Of a DNA stretch of 64,000 bases, positions 23,601 to 37,753 are shown piece by piece. The position numbers and the translations under genes are program-made. The notes under the pieces are model-generated. The model did no database searches. It saw only the letters and a program-made list of their open reading frames with translations, and was not told the origin of the DNA. The stretch is from Tubulanus polymorphus (taxonomy: Eukaryota; Nemertea; Palaeonemertea; Tubulaniformes; Tubulanidae). Within the stretch, counting starts at the first letter, position 1. Each line of letters opens with the position of its first letter. Location: positions 13,831,962-13,895,961 of the forward strand of contig NC_134034.1 in NCBI RefSeq assembly GCF_964204645.1, given 5' to 3'.

Positions 23601-23837
23601 GACTCCTTAGTGCCACGAGATCAACGAAGAGTGAATCTAAGAGGACACTCTCTGAAGATCCAAAAACAGAGAGCTAAGAAGGATATCAGGAAATACTCCT
23701 TCCGTCACAGAGTGGTGAACAACTGGAACTCGCTCACGGAAGATATAGTGAATGCTCCATCTACAAATGTTTTCAAATTACGTCTCGATAAACACTGGCA
23801 AGAAAAGCATTTCCTACTACGGGTCGAGCACTACTAA
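20628..23837 (+). CDS. LINE ORF2: AP endonuclease and reverse transcriptase, intact
   Basis: 1069 codons without interruption. After a polar, Lys/Asn-rich leader of about 110 residues comes an AP-type endonuclease: NADSMMNKKPEL, DIICITEAK, CGDFNLPEVNW and the catalytic Ser-Asp-His (KSDHI) near residue 340. The reverse transcriptase follows at about residues 600-900, with NYRPISLTS, GFVQGRST, VIFLDFQKAFDTV, GVPQGSVLGPLLFAIYINDL and the catalytic YADD. The C-terminal region (YHERLKQLKLPSLSYRRARG) is typical of CR1/Jockey-type proteins. It performs target-primed reverse transcription. All catalytic residues are visible, so this copy could be functional or was so very recently. Confidence 0.93.
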   Translation: MLKSNCKSNQQKPGNYDRSQSSTEITRKNHERSKLHKDQQNRSAKKKSLVPKQSLDNNRNNQLSMNVASSRPTHNPADDSILYENEDNQKESPKNEGYNKNSNNCYYRNQEKNIKVLYTNADSMMNKKPELSALKIEHDPDIICITEAKPKYSTLAYNPSDVMFNGCEEYETFTNIEEDGRGIAVFIRSTMKPCKPPVRVLERLKASMTNEIIWVEIHHTSNKRPLLLGCAYRSPNSSLVNNNHFRDMIISLGTLKEYQTVLCGDFNLPEVNWETNHCRQADTHVSTKLWEASNDAFLEQHVKHPTRFRENQEPSLLDLLFTNDQEIVQKVDYMAALGKSDHICLMFNLNILLERNTATKTERRNYYRGNYDNLRKELNNNLKTESLLQLDMESCWQSIKENILKAERTHVPLYQAPRWKRHSPLWMNRKAMSKVRKKHEAWKRYLRTKDGEDYRKFQVARNLAKKETRNAIKNYEKKLSQEVKTNPKAFWRYCRSKTSPKGSIPDLQKNGTSISEDITKANTFNEYFASVFTEEDTSHIPEPNAQINEIPEIHDIEITPVLIANKLKGLNENKSMGPDLMHPKILKEAADELAEPLSILFRKTLEEEKLPTSWKEANVTPIHKKGPKNIVENYRPISLTSIVCKVLESIVRDNIMSHLITNGVLTDAQHGFVQGRSTLTQLLKSMDDWTQALEIKKSIDVIFLDFQKAFDTVPHKRLLNKIENCGITGKALKWIEDFLSERNQVVNINGATSTSKPVISGVPQGSVLGPLLFAIYINDLPDEIQSYILMYADDTKIYRIVHSIQDQHRLQEDLDKLSDWAKKWQMTFHPDKCVVMHIGKNRQHFQYTMDAGNRRHELKAVPEEKDLGIIVDDNLTFQAQYSTTMNKCNKILGMIKRSFERLDERTFSLVYKALVRPIVEYAIPAYNPHLLKDVDNYEKIQRRATKLVPHLYDLPYHERLKQLKLPSLSYRRARGDMITVYNLVHNNYRAGDSLVPRDQRRVNLRGHSLKIQKQRAKKDIRKYSFRHRVVNNWNSLTEDIVNAPSTNVFKLRLDKHWQEKHFLLRVEHY

Positions 23838-24001
23838 CTTGGACCTGAATGTTATCGGAATTCACGGATGTTGTTATGTTTTCCGCTATTACCAAAGTGC
23901 TGGCAATACCTGGCAACTTAAGCGAAACACCGAGGCAGTCAAATTTATAGGCCAATAGGCCTTCTTCAATGACTGCGAAAACGATACGATACGATACGAT
24001 A

Positions 24002-24675
24002 GTCTAGTAGTCTATGGATGGGTTTAGTTTGGAACGATGGGGCCTCGGACTGCCCACAGGTTGACTCAAGGGATCAATCGTTTGTCAATCAATCATGGAT
24101 TATGAGTTCAAATTACTTGACCTTGGTCGAAACCCGCTTTTTGTGAAACTGTGCCCTGGAAAAACTTAGTTTGTCCCTGCAGCGAAGCCACAACGGCCAG
24201 ATCGACTCCCCTGATGTGGACACACCCGGGCGCCGTCACGTGACTCGAGTTCAGGACCGCATTCTTGTTATCTATTATTGGGGAAACTAATACTCGAGTC
24301 ACGTGATTACACAGAATCAAAGACATCATTTAGAATTATACAGAAAGAGAATTATGATGAATTTTAATTAGAGATCAAATCGATCGCTACAGGTTCAACA
24401 CTCGTAAGTCCAAGAAGTCAATATCTCAAGGAACCTATATCTATTATTCAAACCATACGAAACGGGAAATACCTACCTTAATTGAAAAAAAAGGTGCAGA
24501 ATTTTGTATAAGAAAGAACTCAAGTTCAAGTTTTCCCGGCGGCAAAAGAAAAGACACATTAACAATTCTGCCTTTATCAATAAGTGGTCAGGTCAGATCC
24601 AGCCTACCACTAGTGTATAGAGGGTACTCAGGTTTGCCCTTCTATTTCACAAGTTCGTCATTTTGACTCTTGTAC
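24002..24675. repeat. Non-coding stretch with a 16-bp inverted repeat containing CACGTG
   Basis: GTCACGTGACTCGAGT at 24235-24250 is matched by ACTCGAGTCACGTGA at 24292-24306, giving a stem of 15 of 16 bases around a 41-bp spacer, with an E-box CACGTG in each arm. The rest is unremarkable. Confidence 0.5.
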
Positions 24676-24901
24676 TAAGGCTAACAAAAATTGATACCTT
24701 GTTTCTCCGCTCTGCTGAGCTTAAATGTTGACCCGGCCGGCCGCCTATCTACCCTATACATTACTTTTTTAAAAATCGTGATCAATTTTACCATAACAGA
24801 CCCGGCCGCTATAGAAATGAACTGTTTATAAATTTTATCATATTTTACAAAAATGACCCGGCCGCTGCGGAGAAACAAGGTATCATTTTTGTTTAGCCTA
24901 A
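24676..24901. mobile_element. MITE with 35-bp inverted ends and internal GACCCGGCCG repeats
   Basis: AGGCTAACAAAAATTGATAC at the left is matched by the inverse of GTATCATTTTTGTTTAGCCT at the right, and the match continues through CTTGTTTCTCCGC, about 35 bp with one or two small gaps. Three internal GACCCGGCCG motifs stand out in an otherwise AT-rich 226-bp element. The superfamily is uncertain because no clean target duplication is visible. Confidence 0.65.
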
Positions 24902-26210
24902 CATGAATGTTTTATTCCGAGCAAGTACAATGTATAATGGAAAAAGTATAAGAAAATGGTCAATTCGAATCAAAACAAAATAGTTAACTTCTAGGAGGAT
25001 AGATTTTATGCCCCAAACGTGCTTAAAGATTGCATCTCACAGTCTTGAAAATTAGAAGTATTCTCGGGAGTGCCCCCAGCAGATCCCCCGATTTGTGCTA
25101 TGATATAGTTGCCCTTCCAGTTGACAGCAGGACTCAGAAACCGCTCTGAGTTGGTGAAACATCTGGATCCGCGCCTAGACCAAAGATAATAAGAAAAATT
25201 ATTCAAATATGAGCTCTCAGAGCCACCAGAACGCATCTCAGACGTTTTAATATTCACAATATTCTTGGGGGGGGGGGGGAAGGCAAACCCACTATGCCAA
25301 CTATCCACTGGTTAACTCTTACCAACTTTTGAGCAACTGGCCCCTGGGGTCGCATTTGTTCAAATGTTGGTCAAAGATAACCAACGGATGAATACCATTT
25401 AACCTTTAATTGTCACTATGTCAACTATAACTCTAACCAACTTTTGAGCAACTGGCCCCTGGGCAGTGTTCGGAAAGTAACGCTACATGATCATTCACCG
25501 TCCTGTTATACGGCTATACGGACTTATCTCCTGCGGTTAAGGAGTTACGATCGAATGAACGTTCATTTGCACCTCCACCCGCGGGTAGGCTGGGGTAGTA
25601 CTGGGCCAGTGTTCGGAAAGTAATGCTATATCCGCCGTCCTGTTTTTGCTTCATACTTCACACTTACACTGATCTCATTGTGCCTGCATCAGTTCCTTCG
25701 TGATATGCGTACTATGCGAAATTGGTATCAGATTTACAATTCTGATATTCCCAAACGAACGTCCCTTTCAAAAACACCTGAATCGCACGAAGTTTGTAGT
25801 TTGTAATTTAAGATCTGTAAAAACAGAAAATAACTAAACACGAGAGAACGAGCGCGTGGTGAGCGTGCGACATGCGTCAGCTTTTTAGGTTTCATGAAAA
25901 AAAAATCGATGAAATTTCGACAAGTCGCGTTTGATAATAATACCTTACCTTATACACTGCGCGAGATACTGTCTTCTGTGTATCTTAATGAAATTGGATC
26001 TGATCATTTGTCGTGAACGTCACGAAGAAAACTTTCCGCAAGACTTCCAATCCCTGGAGCTGACAGTTCTGCCCGTAATATTTAACATTGCAGACGTAGG
26101 TTTCAAGTGGATCCTTTTCTCATCGAAGCCGTGAACGAACAAACAACTTTCTGACCGTCGTCGGAGCCGTAGCTAGTATTACTCGGTTGTCAAACACGAA
26201 ACGATACGAG
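24902..26210. other. Intergenic, with short dispersed repeats
   Basis: CAACTTTTGAGCAACTGGCC occurs twice (about 25323 and 25439) and CAGTGTTCGGAAAGTAA twice (about 25462 and 25608), so this is repeat-derived DNA. A 13-G tract lies at about 25267. The 5' UTR and promoter of the GPCR should be in the last few hundred bases; no core element was identified. Confidence 0.4.
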
Positions 26211-27263
26211 ATGTTGGATTATAATTTCACAACCGCTGTCATTAACACGACCACTGGCGATGGTCGGGTCGTGCTGATGCCACCCGATAATGTAAAACTC
26301 TTCATGAATTTCTACCGAGCCTGTTTGTTCCCGTTTTTCGTTTTCATGGGTATCGGAGGCAACATTTTATCGTTGATCATTTTTCCACGAATGAAAAGAC
26401 GCGATAAATCGACGTCGCAGTATTTGACGTTTTTGGCGGCCAGCGATCTGGTGAATCTAATCACAAACGGTCTGACCGATAGTTGGATGAATAACGCCTT
26501 GTACGAATACACGGACGGCAAAGTGCACTTCGACTTTTTGGCCACTCACATGGCCGTGTGTAAAATATTTCGGTATCTTTGGTACATTTCGTCTGCGACA
26601 TCGACGTGGACTTTGATGTTGTACAACGTAGAGAAATGCGTCGCGATTCATTTTCCGCTGAAACGCGAACGATTGATCACATCTCGCAGTCGGATAATTG
26701 CCATTTGTTCCATCGTAATCATAGCAATGATCGGTCGATCGCCGTTTGTATTCGGGTATGATCTGAATGAAGAAGGCACTAGTTGTGATTTGATTTTCGA
26801 TCGTCTGCCCGGAGCCGGCACGATTATAGTGATCGTAGTGGAATTGATCACCACGTTCGCGATACCGTGTTTTATTGTGATCGTATCGAACGTGGTGATC
26901 GCCTCGACTTTGATCAAAACTCGTCGAGCTACCGGAAGTGAGGCCATACAAAAACATGGCGGACATTCAGACGATAAATCTTATCGATTTCTCGTCAATT
27001 TGATTTCGGTATCGGTTTTGTTTTTGGTTACGGTGACACCTGCTTGTGTTTTGTGGACTATGTTCTGGATTCGGATTCTCATACACACCCTATACGGAAG
27101 TGGACCGAATTTCGACGTTCTTTATTACGCACTGTTTGCGACGAATATTCAAGATTTGAATTTCTGTTTGAATTTCGTCGTTTATATCGCGTGTTTAGAT
27201 TTCTATCAGCAAGAAGCTCGTAAACTCGTCTGCAGGCCCTGCATCGCTGCAAAACAACACTAA
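26211..27263 (+). CDS. Class A (rhodopsin-like) GPCR, orphan, intronless
   Basis: From ATG 26211 to TAA 27261-27263, 350 residues. The frame is open further upstream, but this is the first ATG. Seven hydrophobic segments are visible: TM1 with GNILSLIIF, TM2 with LAASDLVNL, TM3 with the conserved Cys (AVCKIFRYLWYISSATSTWT), TM4, TM5 (IIVIVVELITTFAIPCFIVI), TM6 (FLVTVTPACVLWTMFW) and TM7 (LNFCLNFVVYIAC). N-glycosylation sites occur in the N-terminus (NFT, NTT). The layout matches neuropeptide-type class A receptors of invertebrates. Odd points: the DRY box reads EKC (VEKCVAIHFP) and the NPxxY motif reads NFVVY. A peptide ligand is inference; no specific family was recognised. Confidence 0.88.
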   Translation: MLDYNFTTAVINTTTGDGRVVLMPPDNVKLFMNFYRACLFPFFVFMGIGGNILSLIIFPRMKRRDKSTSQYLTFLAASDLVNLITNGLTDSWMNNALYEYTDGKVHFDFLATHMAVCKIFRYLWYISSATSTWTLMLYNVEKCVAIHFPLKRERLITSRSRIIAICSIVIIAMIGRSPFVFGYDLNEEGTSCDLIFDRLPGAGTIIVIVVELITTFAIPCFIVIVSNVVIASTLIKTRRATGSEAIQKHGGHSDDKSYRFLVNLISVSVLFLVTVTPACVLWTMFWIRILIHTLYGSGPNFDVLYYALFATNIQDLNFCLNFVVYIACLDFYQQEARKLVCRPCIAAKQH

Positions 27264-28522
27264 AATCCGCATTCCTTTCAATAAACCCCCCCCCCCCTCC
27301 CCGCCACCATACACAAGCAATCAAATTATAAACAAAAACAATAAATAGAATCAGTTATTTCCAAATAATCACAATAAGTAAAACTATCAATCGTTTGGTC
27401 TTCCATGACGCGTGAAATGTATCTCTAACAACTAATATGGTTGACGTTTGAAAATATCCTTCATTCTCCTCCACCATCTATATAAACTTACGTATGTGAC
27501 ACTTTAGTCACCAGATTAGAGTCCGGATAACTCCCAATTTAAGATCAACTGAACATTTTGGTTTGAACAATTTTTCTGACTGGCTAGAAGCTGGATAACA
27601 TTTTTTTACGATGGCCCAGTTTTTCTTTTCTCGCGCGAGAAAACCAAACTTTTTGAATTCTCGCGCGATAAGATATTTAATCACTAATTTCCGTTTTTCT
27701 TGTGATTTAAAAGAAGTTACATTAGAAATTTGGAAATAAGTCGATTATGGGGCAAAAACAATTGTTAGAATTTCACAGTTTTCAGAATTTTCCATAATCA
27801 AAGCGTAATTTGCAATTTAATTCTCTATCCTTGGAGCACGGAAGGGTCAAGGTCGACGGTATTTAGTAATTTTGACCTTAAGACTGGGGTCAATTCCCAC
27901 CGGTCACTTGTTTTCACTTCACGCGCTGATGCTTATTGAGGACCGTTTAAAACCTTGTTGAAATTATTACACTCTGATTCAATAGAACGCGTCGAGGATC
28001 GTGTGTACGCGGCGCGTGTATGTACGGCAAGGGCGGAATAGTCCCGTGTCTGACGCGTTCCGTCAACTACAGTCGCCGCTATTCTCTCTTACTCCCTCCA
28101 CATCTCGATCGGCCACCGGATCACCAGAACTGGGCTAACAACCGAAAATGGTTATTACTTTTGTGTAGGAAATTTTAATCGCCGTGAAAAATGATTACAT
28201 TGAAAAATGAAGATATAATTTGGAATAGCCTATATCATCTTCGCTATACGTGGCACGATTTTACGCAGATGCGCTGAGAAATACCGAGTTACGCGATATG
28301 TAACTTTAATTTTTTGTGTATTTCTTCACCAATGAACTTTCCTCGGAGTACAGGGATTGATTACAGGATATTTATCAAACCCTCATCTACGTAGGATTCA
28401 AGTTGCTTAGATACGAAATATAGGACGTAGAAAATAGACTTTTTTTCGCTATAATCGGTTTGGCGAATAAATCCTTCTGCCGTATGTTACGAGGATTCGA
28501 AGTCTGTCTCAGAATCGAAAAC
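27264..28522. promoter_or_regulatory. Intergenic; perfect palindrome and probable upstream region of the Ig gene
   Basis: A perfect 18-bp palindrome, TTTTCTCGCGCGAGAAAA, lies at 27626-27643, with a half copy (TTCTCGCGCGA) at 27658-27668. A CG-rich patch at about 27987-28075 could belong to the promoter of the Ig gene starting at 28523. No TATA box was recognised. Confidence 0.35.
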
Positions 28523-31500
28523 ATGACAATTTCACCGGTGATTTTCTTGGTTTGTGGTTTAATCTTGTTCTATGATACAAAATCTGCTACAGGTATCTAT
28601 CATTTATTTCTTTGTATCTAGTGTAAGAACCGAGATACCGCCTACACACTTAGACAAGTTAAATTTGACTGAATCCAGTTCCACAGTTTTGTGGGTTTAA
28701 TTTGACTCTGGGTCCACTTCCGCAGTTGTGTGGGTTTTAGTTTGACTCCGAACCCAGTTCCACAGTTGTGTGGGTTTAATTTGACTCTGAATCCAGTTCC
28801 ACAGTTGTGTAGGTTTAGTTTGACTCTGAATCCAGGTCCACAGTTTTGTGGGTTTAATTTGACTCTGAATCCAGGTCAACAGTTGTGTGGGTTTAGTTTG
28901 ACTCTGAATCCAGTTCCACAGTTGTGTAGGTTTAATTTGACTATAGATCCAGTTCCACAGTTTTGTGGGTTCCTCTGCACCCACAGTTCCACAGTTTTGT
29001 GAGTTCCTCTACACCCACAGTTTCACAGTTTTATTAGTTTAATTTGTCACTAGATCCAGTTTCCCAGTTGCTTTATTGGACCGCAATCTTATAATCTTAT
29101 ATATTCAGGAGTGATGGTTCAGTCTGGAATTCTACGCAATATTCCGAAATCGACTCTGCAGACCGGTAGAACCGCCGTCTTAAACTGTCCATTAACCAAT
29201 CCACAACACTACCACGTTAGTACTTTTTGCTCGTAAATATCACTAGACAATCTACCGAATTAGTGCATAATTCTAGTCACTGTCTTATCTACAGTGTTTC
29301 ACTCTCATCCATCTTTTGAATGAGGCCGGTCGAAGATTGTTTTATTGGTCTACAGCCATCATCAGTTCCTGGATAACTCATAACATTACATGTGAAAATT
29401 TAAATATTAGATCGTCGACAAGTATTTTATGTACAAATTGTTATATCGAATAAACAGGGAAGATTTATCAAAAGCAAAGCTTGCGGCAAATATCATCCTA
29501 CAAAACGAATGTAAACTAATTAGGCCTTTCAAACAACTTAAAACCGAGCCTTAAGATTTAATGCTAATCTTGGACTTAAGTCACCACTGCGCAAGTGGAC
29601 TTAACCCGTTTTTTGGTCAGCGCAGTAAAAGTAACGAATCATTGAGTGTTTTTGTGTGAATCAATTCATAAATGGAAAATATTTCTCTCTGAGAAAGTAA
29701 GCCTCTGAAAATCATGAACTCTGTAAAATACCGTGTCAAAAATGTGTGAAAAGAAAGACACATTTTTAACTTCACTTGAACCTTCATTTGAGTTTTCCCG
29801 GATGAGCCTCTTCATGCCATTAGACATCATAGATACCACATTTTCTAGGTGACATTTTAGAAGTAGTCTCTTGACATTAAACATACACACATGTTGTCAC
29901 CAAATAGCCGAAAATGTTTCGTTTCAAAAAATGAATGAGAAAGAACATTGTGCCAACCGTTGTGATATATTGGTCAAGTAAGACAGCTAGCCATGTGAAG
30001 GTGTCAGAGTAAAATGTTTCAGGGTAAATCTAGAATATTTCTGTTCCACGTCTTGCATCCACCGAGTGTGTGCGTAATTCAAGAGAGGTCGATCACATTC
30101 AATACATTTTTCAGTTTATGCCTCAATTAAATTTCTTGCTGGTTTTTGTTGATTCCGTTCAATGCTAGTATCTCAACTGCCACAGTTTTGTCACTCGTTC
30201 ATTGTAACTTTGCCGTTTCATATTTTTGTTTATGTAAATTACATGTATTACCGAAGTTGTTTTGGTTGCGACGAGAGAAAACTGGAAAATATACACCAAT
30301 CAGCGCTGATACGACTTTAACCATTATCAACCCAGACGTAGGTACGATAGATATCGGTCCAAACATCATTCAAAATACATTCATGTGTTTCTGATGAAAT
30401 GCAAGTTTTAATACAAACGCAATCTATCTCAAGTTCAAGTTCATCTTGTAAAATTAGGTGATCATCGGATTCTGAGATTAATTACCAATGTCATTGTTTC
30501 AAAGCTTGAAAAAGCTGAAATATGTGCCTACACAATTTCTACCCGATTTCCTTCTAACCTAAGATCGAACCGTATGGAAAAAATAAACATATTATATCAC
30601 ATGACAGAATGAAGTTTTTTTCATCCATTTTCAGGTAACGGTCAAGTGAAATACGAAGTTCGAATGAGAAACAACGGAGCAAATATCATCATATATACTT
30701 TAATCATCCGATCAGTTAAAGAGGAGGATGCCGGGAAATATAGGTGTCAAATCGGCATTCCTAATTTACTGGATCCACCGTTTGCCGACGCGGTATTAGT
30801 CGTACAAAGTAAGCTTACACTCTGCGGTAATCCTCGGGGGGGGGGGGGGGAGCGGTTGAAGACCCATCACTATCAACCACACGTTCCCAATCAGAACGCT
30901 CTCCTCGCCGCCCAGCGACTCTCGATCTCTAGAATCCAAGTTCCTGGAAACGATATGCCCCATTTGGTCGGACACTAAATGTTCCTGGAAGGATATTCCC
31001 GATTCGCTCGGCACTAGAAGTTCCTGGAACGATATGCCCAATTCGGTCGGGCACTAGAAGTTCCTGGAACGATATGCCCAATTCGCTCGGCACTAGAAGT
31101 TCCTGGAACGATATGCCCATTTCGGTTGGGCAATAAATGCCACGTATATCATGTTTCAGGAGCTCCGTGGGTTGTTGATGGAACTGGTACACCCATTTAC
31201 ACACGAGAGGGCGTTGACTACGAAATGGCTTGTTACGCCGAGGGTACGCCTAAACCATCGATCACGTGGTCAAAGCCGAACGGGAAACCGCTGAAAACTG
31301 GTCAATTTAAAGCATATGTAAGTTATATATAGACGCGTGTGAGCTGATAAATGGACAGATGAACACGTGACTCTTCTAGACAGATACGCGTCTCTGTTAC
31401 TTCACCAGAAACCTATAATGTGACTGTTCTAATCCGTCTTACAACGATAGGTGTGAGAGACTAGAAGCCTCAAAGGACTAATCCAGGGCTGTACCTGGTA

Positions 31501-33329
31501 TTTGAGTTGGGGGGGGGGGGGGCAGAGAACCAAAAAAGGTACTGTTCCAAAATCCCCCCTAATCTCTCGATTGATATTGCTGTATTTCAGGGAGATCATT
31601 TTGTAATAAAGAACGTTACTCGAGAAGATCGAGGTATTTATCGCTGCACTGCGACTAACAACGTTCCACCTCCAAACACTAACGATATCGAATTGAGAGT
31701 ATTTTATGCCCCTTTCGCGCGTCCGTTTCGCACTACTATTGGACAGATGCCGGATAAAAACTACAAAGCTGAACTCGATTGTATCGTATCAGGTGAGAAT
31801 TGTTAAAATGTAGTTGTTTTCAATGAAAGTCGTATTGTACAACTTGTTTGTATTGAAGTACTTAACACACTAGCTGTATGAGTTACATTTTGTATTCATG
31901 GTTTAAAGCTGGTTAAAAACAAATAGATAATTAACTCAAGTTTTTTTTCATATGGGGAGGGGGCGGCGACCATATTTAGTAGGCTGAAGAATTTGAGTTC
32001 ATCCGGTTGTATGACAACTAGTGCTATGTAGCGGAATTCACTATTTGATCTACACCGAGAACCTTAGCGTCAGTTGTATATCGCTATCGCGACCCCTGGT
32101 GGTGGTTCACGCCGCGAACCGGAAACTCTCGGGACTGGATGAATATTGGTTCAGCGCTTTCTTCATCTTTATCTGTTTCAGGTTATCCGGATCCCAAAAT
32201 ACGATGGTACATGCACGGTCACGACGGTTCGAAACAGCTGATTGAACGCGACTCTAAACATTACGTCGTTGAAACGACACCGAAAGGGGCCAGCGATTTG
32301 AAACAGGATGAAAAGTGGTGCACGTTAATCATTACGAATTTACAATCGGGAAACTTTGGAAACTACAGCTGTGAAGGGGTGTCACCCCTGGGAAAACATT
32401 CGGCTGTTATAACGCTTTACAGTGAGTACGATGTTTAAACCCTCGACAGAAATACGGTGTTTCTCCTGGATCCAGTTCCACAGTTATGAGTTAGAGTTAA
32501 CTCTGAACTCAGGACCCGGTTCCACAGTTATGAGTTAGAGTTAACTCTGAACTCAGGATCTAGTTCCACAGTTATGAGTTAGAGTTAACTCTGAACTCAG
32601 GACCCGGTTCCACAGTTATGAGTTAGAGTTAACTCTGAACTCAGGACCCAGTTCCACAGTTATGAGTTAGAGTTAACTCTGAACTCAGGATCCAGTTCCA
32701 CAGTTATGAGTTAGAGTTAACTCTGAACTCAGGACCCAGTTCCACAGTTATGAGTTAGAGTTAACTCTGAACTCAGGATCCGGTTCCACAGTTGTGAGTA
32801 AGAGTTAACTGTGAACTCAGGACCCGGTTCCACAGTTATGAGTTAGAGTTAACTCTGAACTCAGGATCCAGTTCCACAGTTATGAGTTAGAGTTAACTCT
32901 GAACTCAGGACCCAGTTCCACAGTTATGAGTTAGAGTTAACTCTGAACTCAGGATCCGGTTCCACAGTTGTGAGTAAGAGTTAACTGTGAACTCAGGACC
33001 CGGTTCCACAGTTATGAGTTAGAGTTAACTCTGAGTTGAAGTTAGTTCATTTTCAATGTTTTAATTCTAGAGTCAAATTTAACTCAGAACTGTGAAACTG
33101 GACCCAGGTGAACAATCATGAGTTATATAATCCAGCAGCAGTTAATCCAAACATTATAGTTTGTATCGTGTATTAATATGTTTTATTTTCAAACTGTCTA
33201 TTTTTAGGTACACCGACGTGTCAGGGTAGAATCTGCCCGATGGAGAGTATATTGTCATCTGGTCAACGACGATTGGCTAACGGATTAATGACGTCATTGA
33301 TAGCGATAGTAATAGCTGTCGGTGTTTAA
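28523..33329 (+). CDS. Lachesin/IgLON-like three-Ig-domain, GPI-anchored cell adhesion protein (8 exons)
   Basis: Exons 28523-28592, 29109-29215, 30257-30341, 30635-30808, 31160-31317, 31591-31792, 32182-32421 and 33208-33329 join in phase to 385 residues. Exon 1 is a signal peptide (MTISPVIFLVCGLILFY). Ig1 spans exons 2-4: AVLNC, LFWLRR and DAGKYRC. Ig2 spans exons 5-6: YEMACYAEG, ITWSK and DRGIYRC. Ig3 spans exons 6-7: AELDCIVSG, IRWYM and FGNYSC. Exon 8 ends in a hydrophobic stretch (ANGLMTSLIAIVIAVGV) with no cytoplasmic tail, as in a GPI-anchor signal. Three Ig domains and a GPI signal match lachesin and vertebrate IgLON proteins, which mediate neural and septate-junction adhesion. The exon 3 acceptor (CCGAAG) has a poor polypyrimidine tract and is the weakest junction. 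Confidence 0.85.
28664..29042. repeat. 39-bp minisatellite in intron 1 of the lachesin-like gene
   Basis: About nine units built on CCAGTTCCACAGTTGTGTGG plus a TTTAATTTGACTCTGAAT block. The last units are truncated and diverged. Because the period is a multiple of three, the array gives false open frames on both strands. Confidence 0.85.
30401..30485. repeat. Dispersed repeat, copy 1
   Basis: About 85 bp with the blocks ATCTCAAGTTCAAGT and ATTAGGTGATCATC, in intron 3 of the lachesin-like gene. A second copy in the same orientation lies at 33369-33454. Both are probably short interspersed element fragments. Confidence 0.6.
32471..33040. repeat. 44-bp minisatellite, about 13 copies, in intron 7 of the lachesin-like gene
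   Basis: The unit begins CCAGTTCCACAGTTATGAG and contains AGAGTTAACTCT, a perfect 12-bp palindrome. Units alternate between GGATCCAG, GGACCCGG and GGACCCAG variants. The CCAGTTCCACAGTT core is shared with the 39-bp array in intron 1 of the same gene. An inverted relic (AACTGTGAAACTGGACCC) lies at about 33087. Confidence 0.9.
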
Positions 33330-33368
33330 ATGATAACATATAATGATGCATTATGTTTATGATGCGAT

Positions 33369-33454
33369 GCACGTTTTATTACAAGCGCAATTTATCTCAA
33401 GTTCAAGTTTCATCTTGTTAAATTAGGTGATCATCAGATTCTGAGATTTGTTAC
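33369..33454. repeat. Dispersed repeat, copy 2
   Basis: Homologous to 30401-30485 and starting about 40 bp past the stop codon of the lachesin-like gene, so it may be part of its 3' UTR. Confidence 0.55.
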
Positions 33455-33935
33455 TAGCTCCCTGACTATTTCCTGACATACCAGTTGTTTTTTCCCCTGA
33501 CTTGATCTGCTAAGAATCCAATCAATTAACACAGGCAAACAAACTGTTCGATGTAACACGTGATCTAGCAATCGTAATAAAATAACTGACTTATCCCTGA
33601 TTTTTAGTATCTGACAAAATTCACCGACTAATCCCTGACTTTTCAAAAGAAAATTCCCTGACTAATCCCTGATTTCCCAGGTAAGTGGCGCCACCCTGAT
33701 TATCTAAAGTCAAATTGAGGTCCGAGTTAAAATTTGAATATAGAAAACAAATTGAGATTTAAATCTGATGCTAAACGTTTACTCACAGTTAAACATTAAC
33801 TCACAGTTACCAAGGATCGAGTACCGGATTTTAGTAGCTGTAATCTAGTAATGACTAGGTAATATTTGATTCTAGGATTTCTGACTAGTATTAAGTTGAG
33901 TACGTGAGAACTAGCCCCCCCCCCCCCGTTAGACG

Positions 33936-37753
<3,818 letters not shown>

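Larger units (their letters stand above)
18736..24001 (+). mobile_element. Nearly full-length non-LTR retrotransposon (Jockey/CR1-type LINE)
   Basis: A roughly 5.2-kb element with a short 5' UTR, ORF1 (18906-20551, broken by one frameshift), ORF2 (20628-23837, intact) and a 3' end closing in four ACGAT repeats at about 23980-24001. A short microsatellite tail instead of poly(A) and a PHD-like finger in ORF1 are common in the CR1/L2/Jockey group. The exact 5' end is a judgement; no target-site duplication could be fixed. It lies head-to-head with the zinc-finger gene. Confidence 0.85.

Noticed and set aside
26187-26210. Upstream TTG start for the GPCR
   Set aside because: Animal translation starts at ATG; the first in-frame ATG is 26211. 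An unseen upstream exon remains possible.
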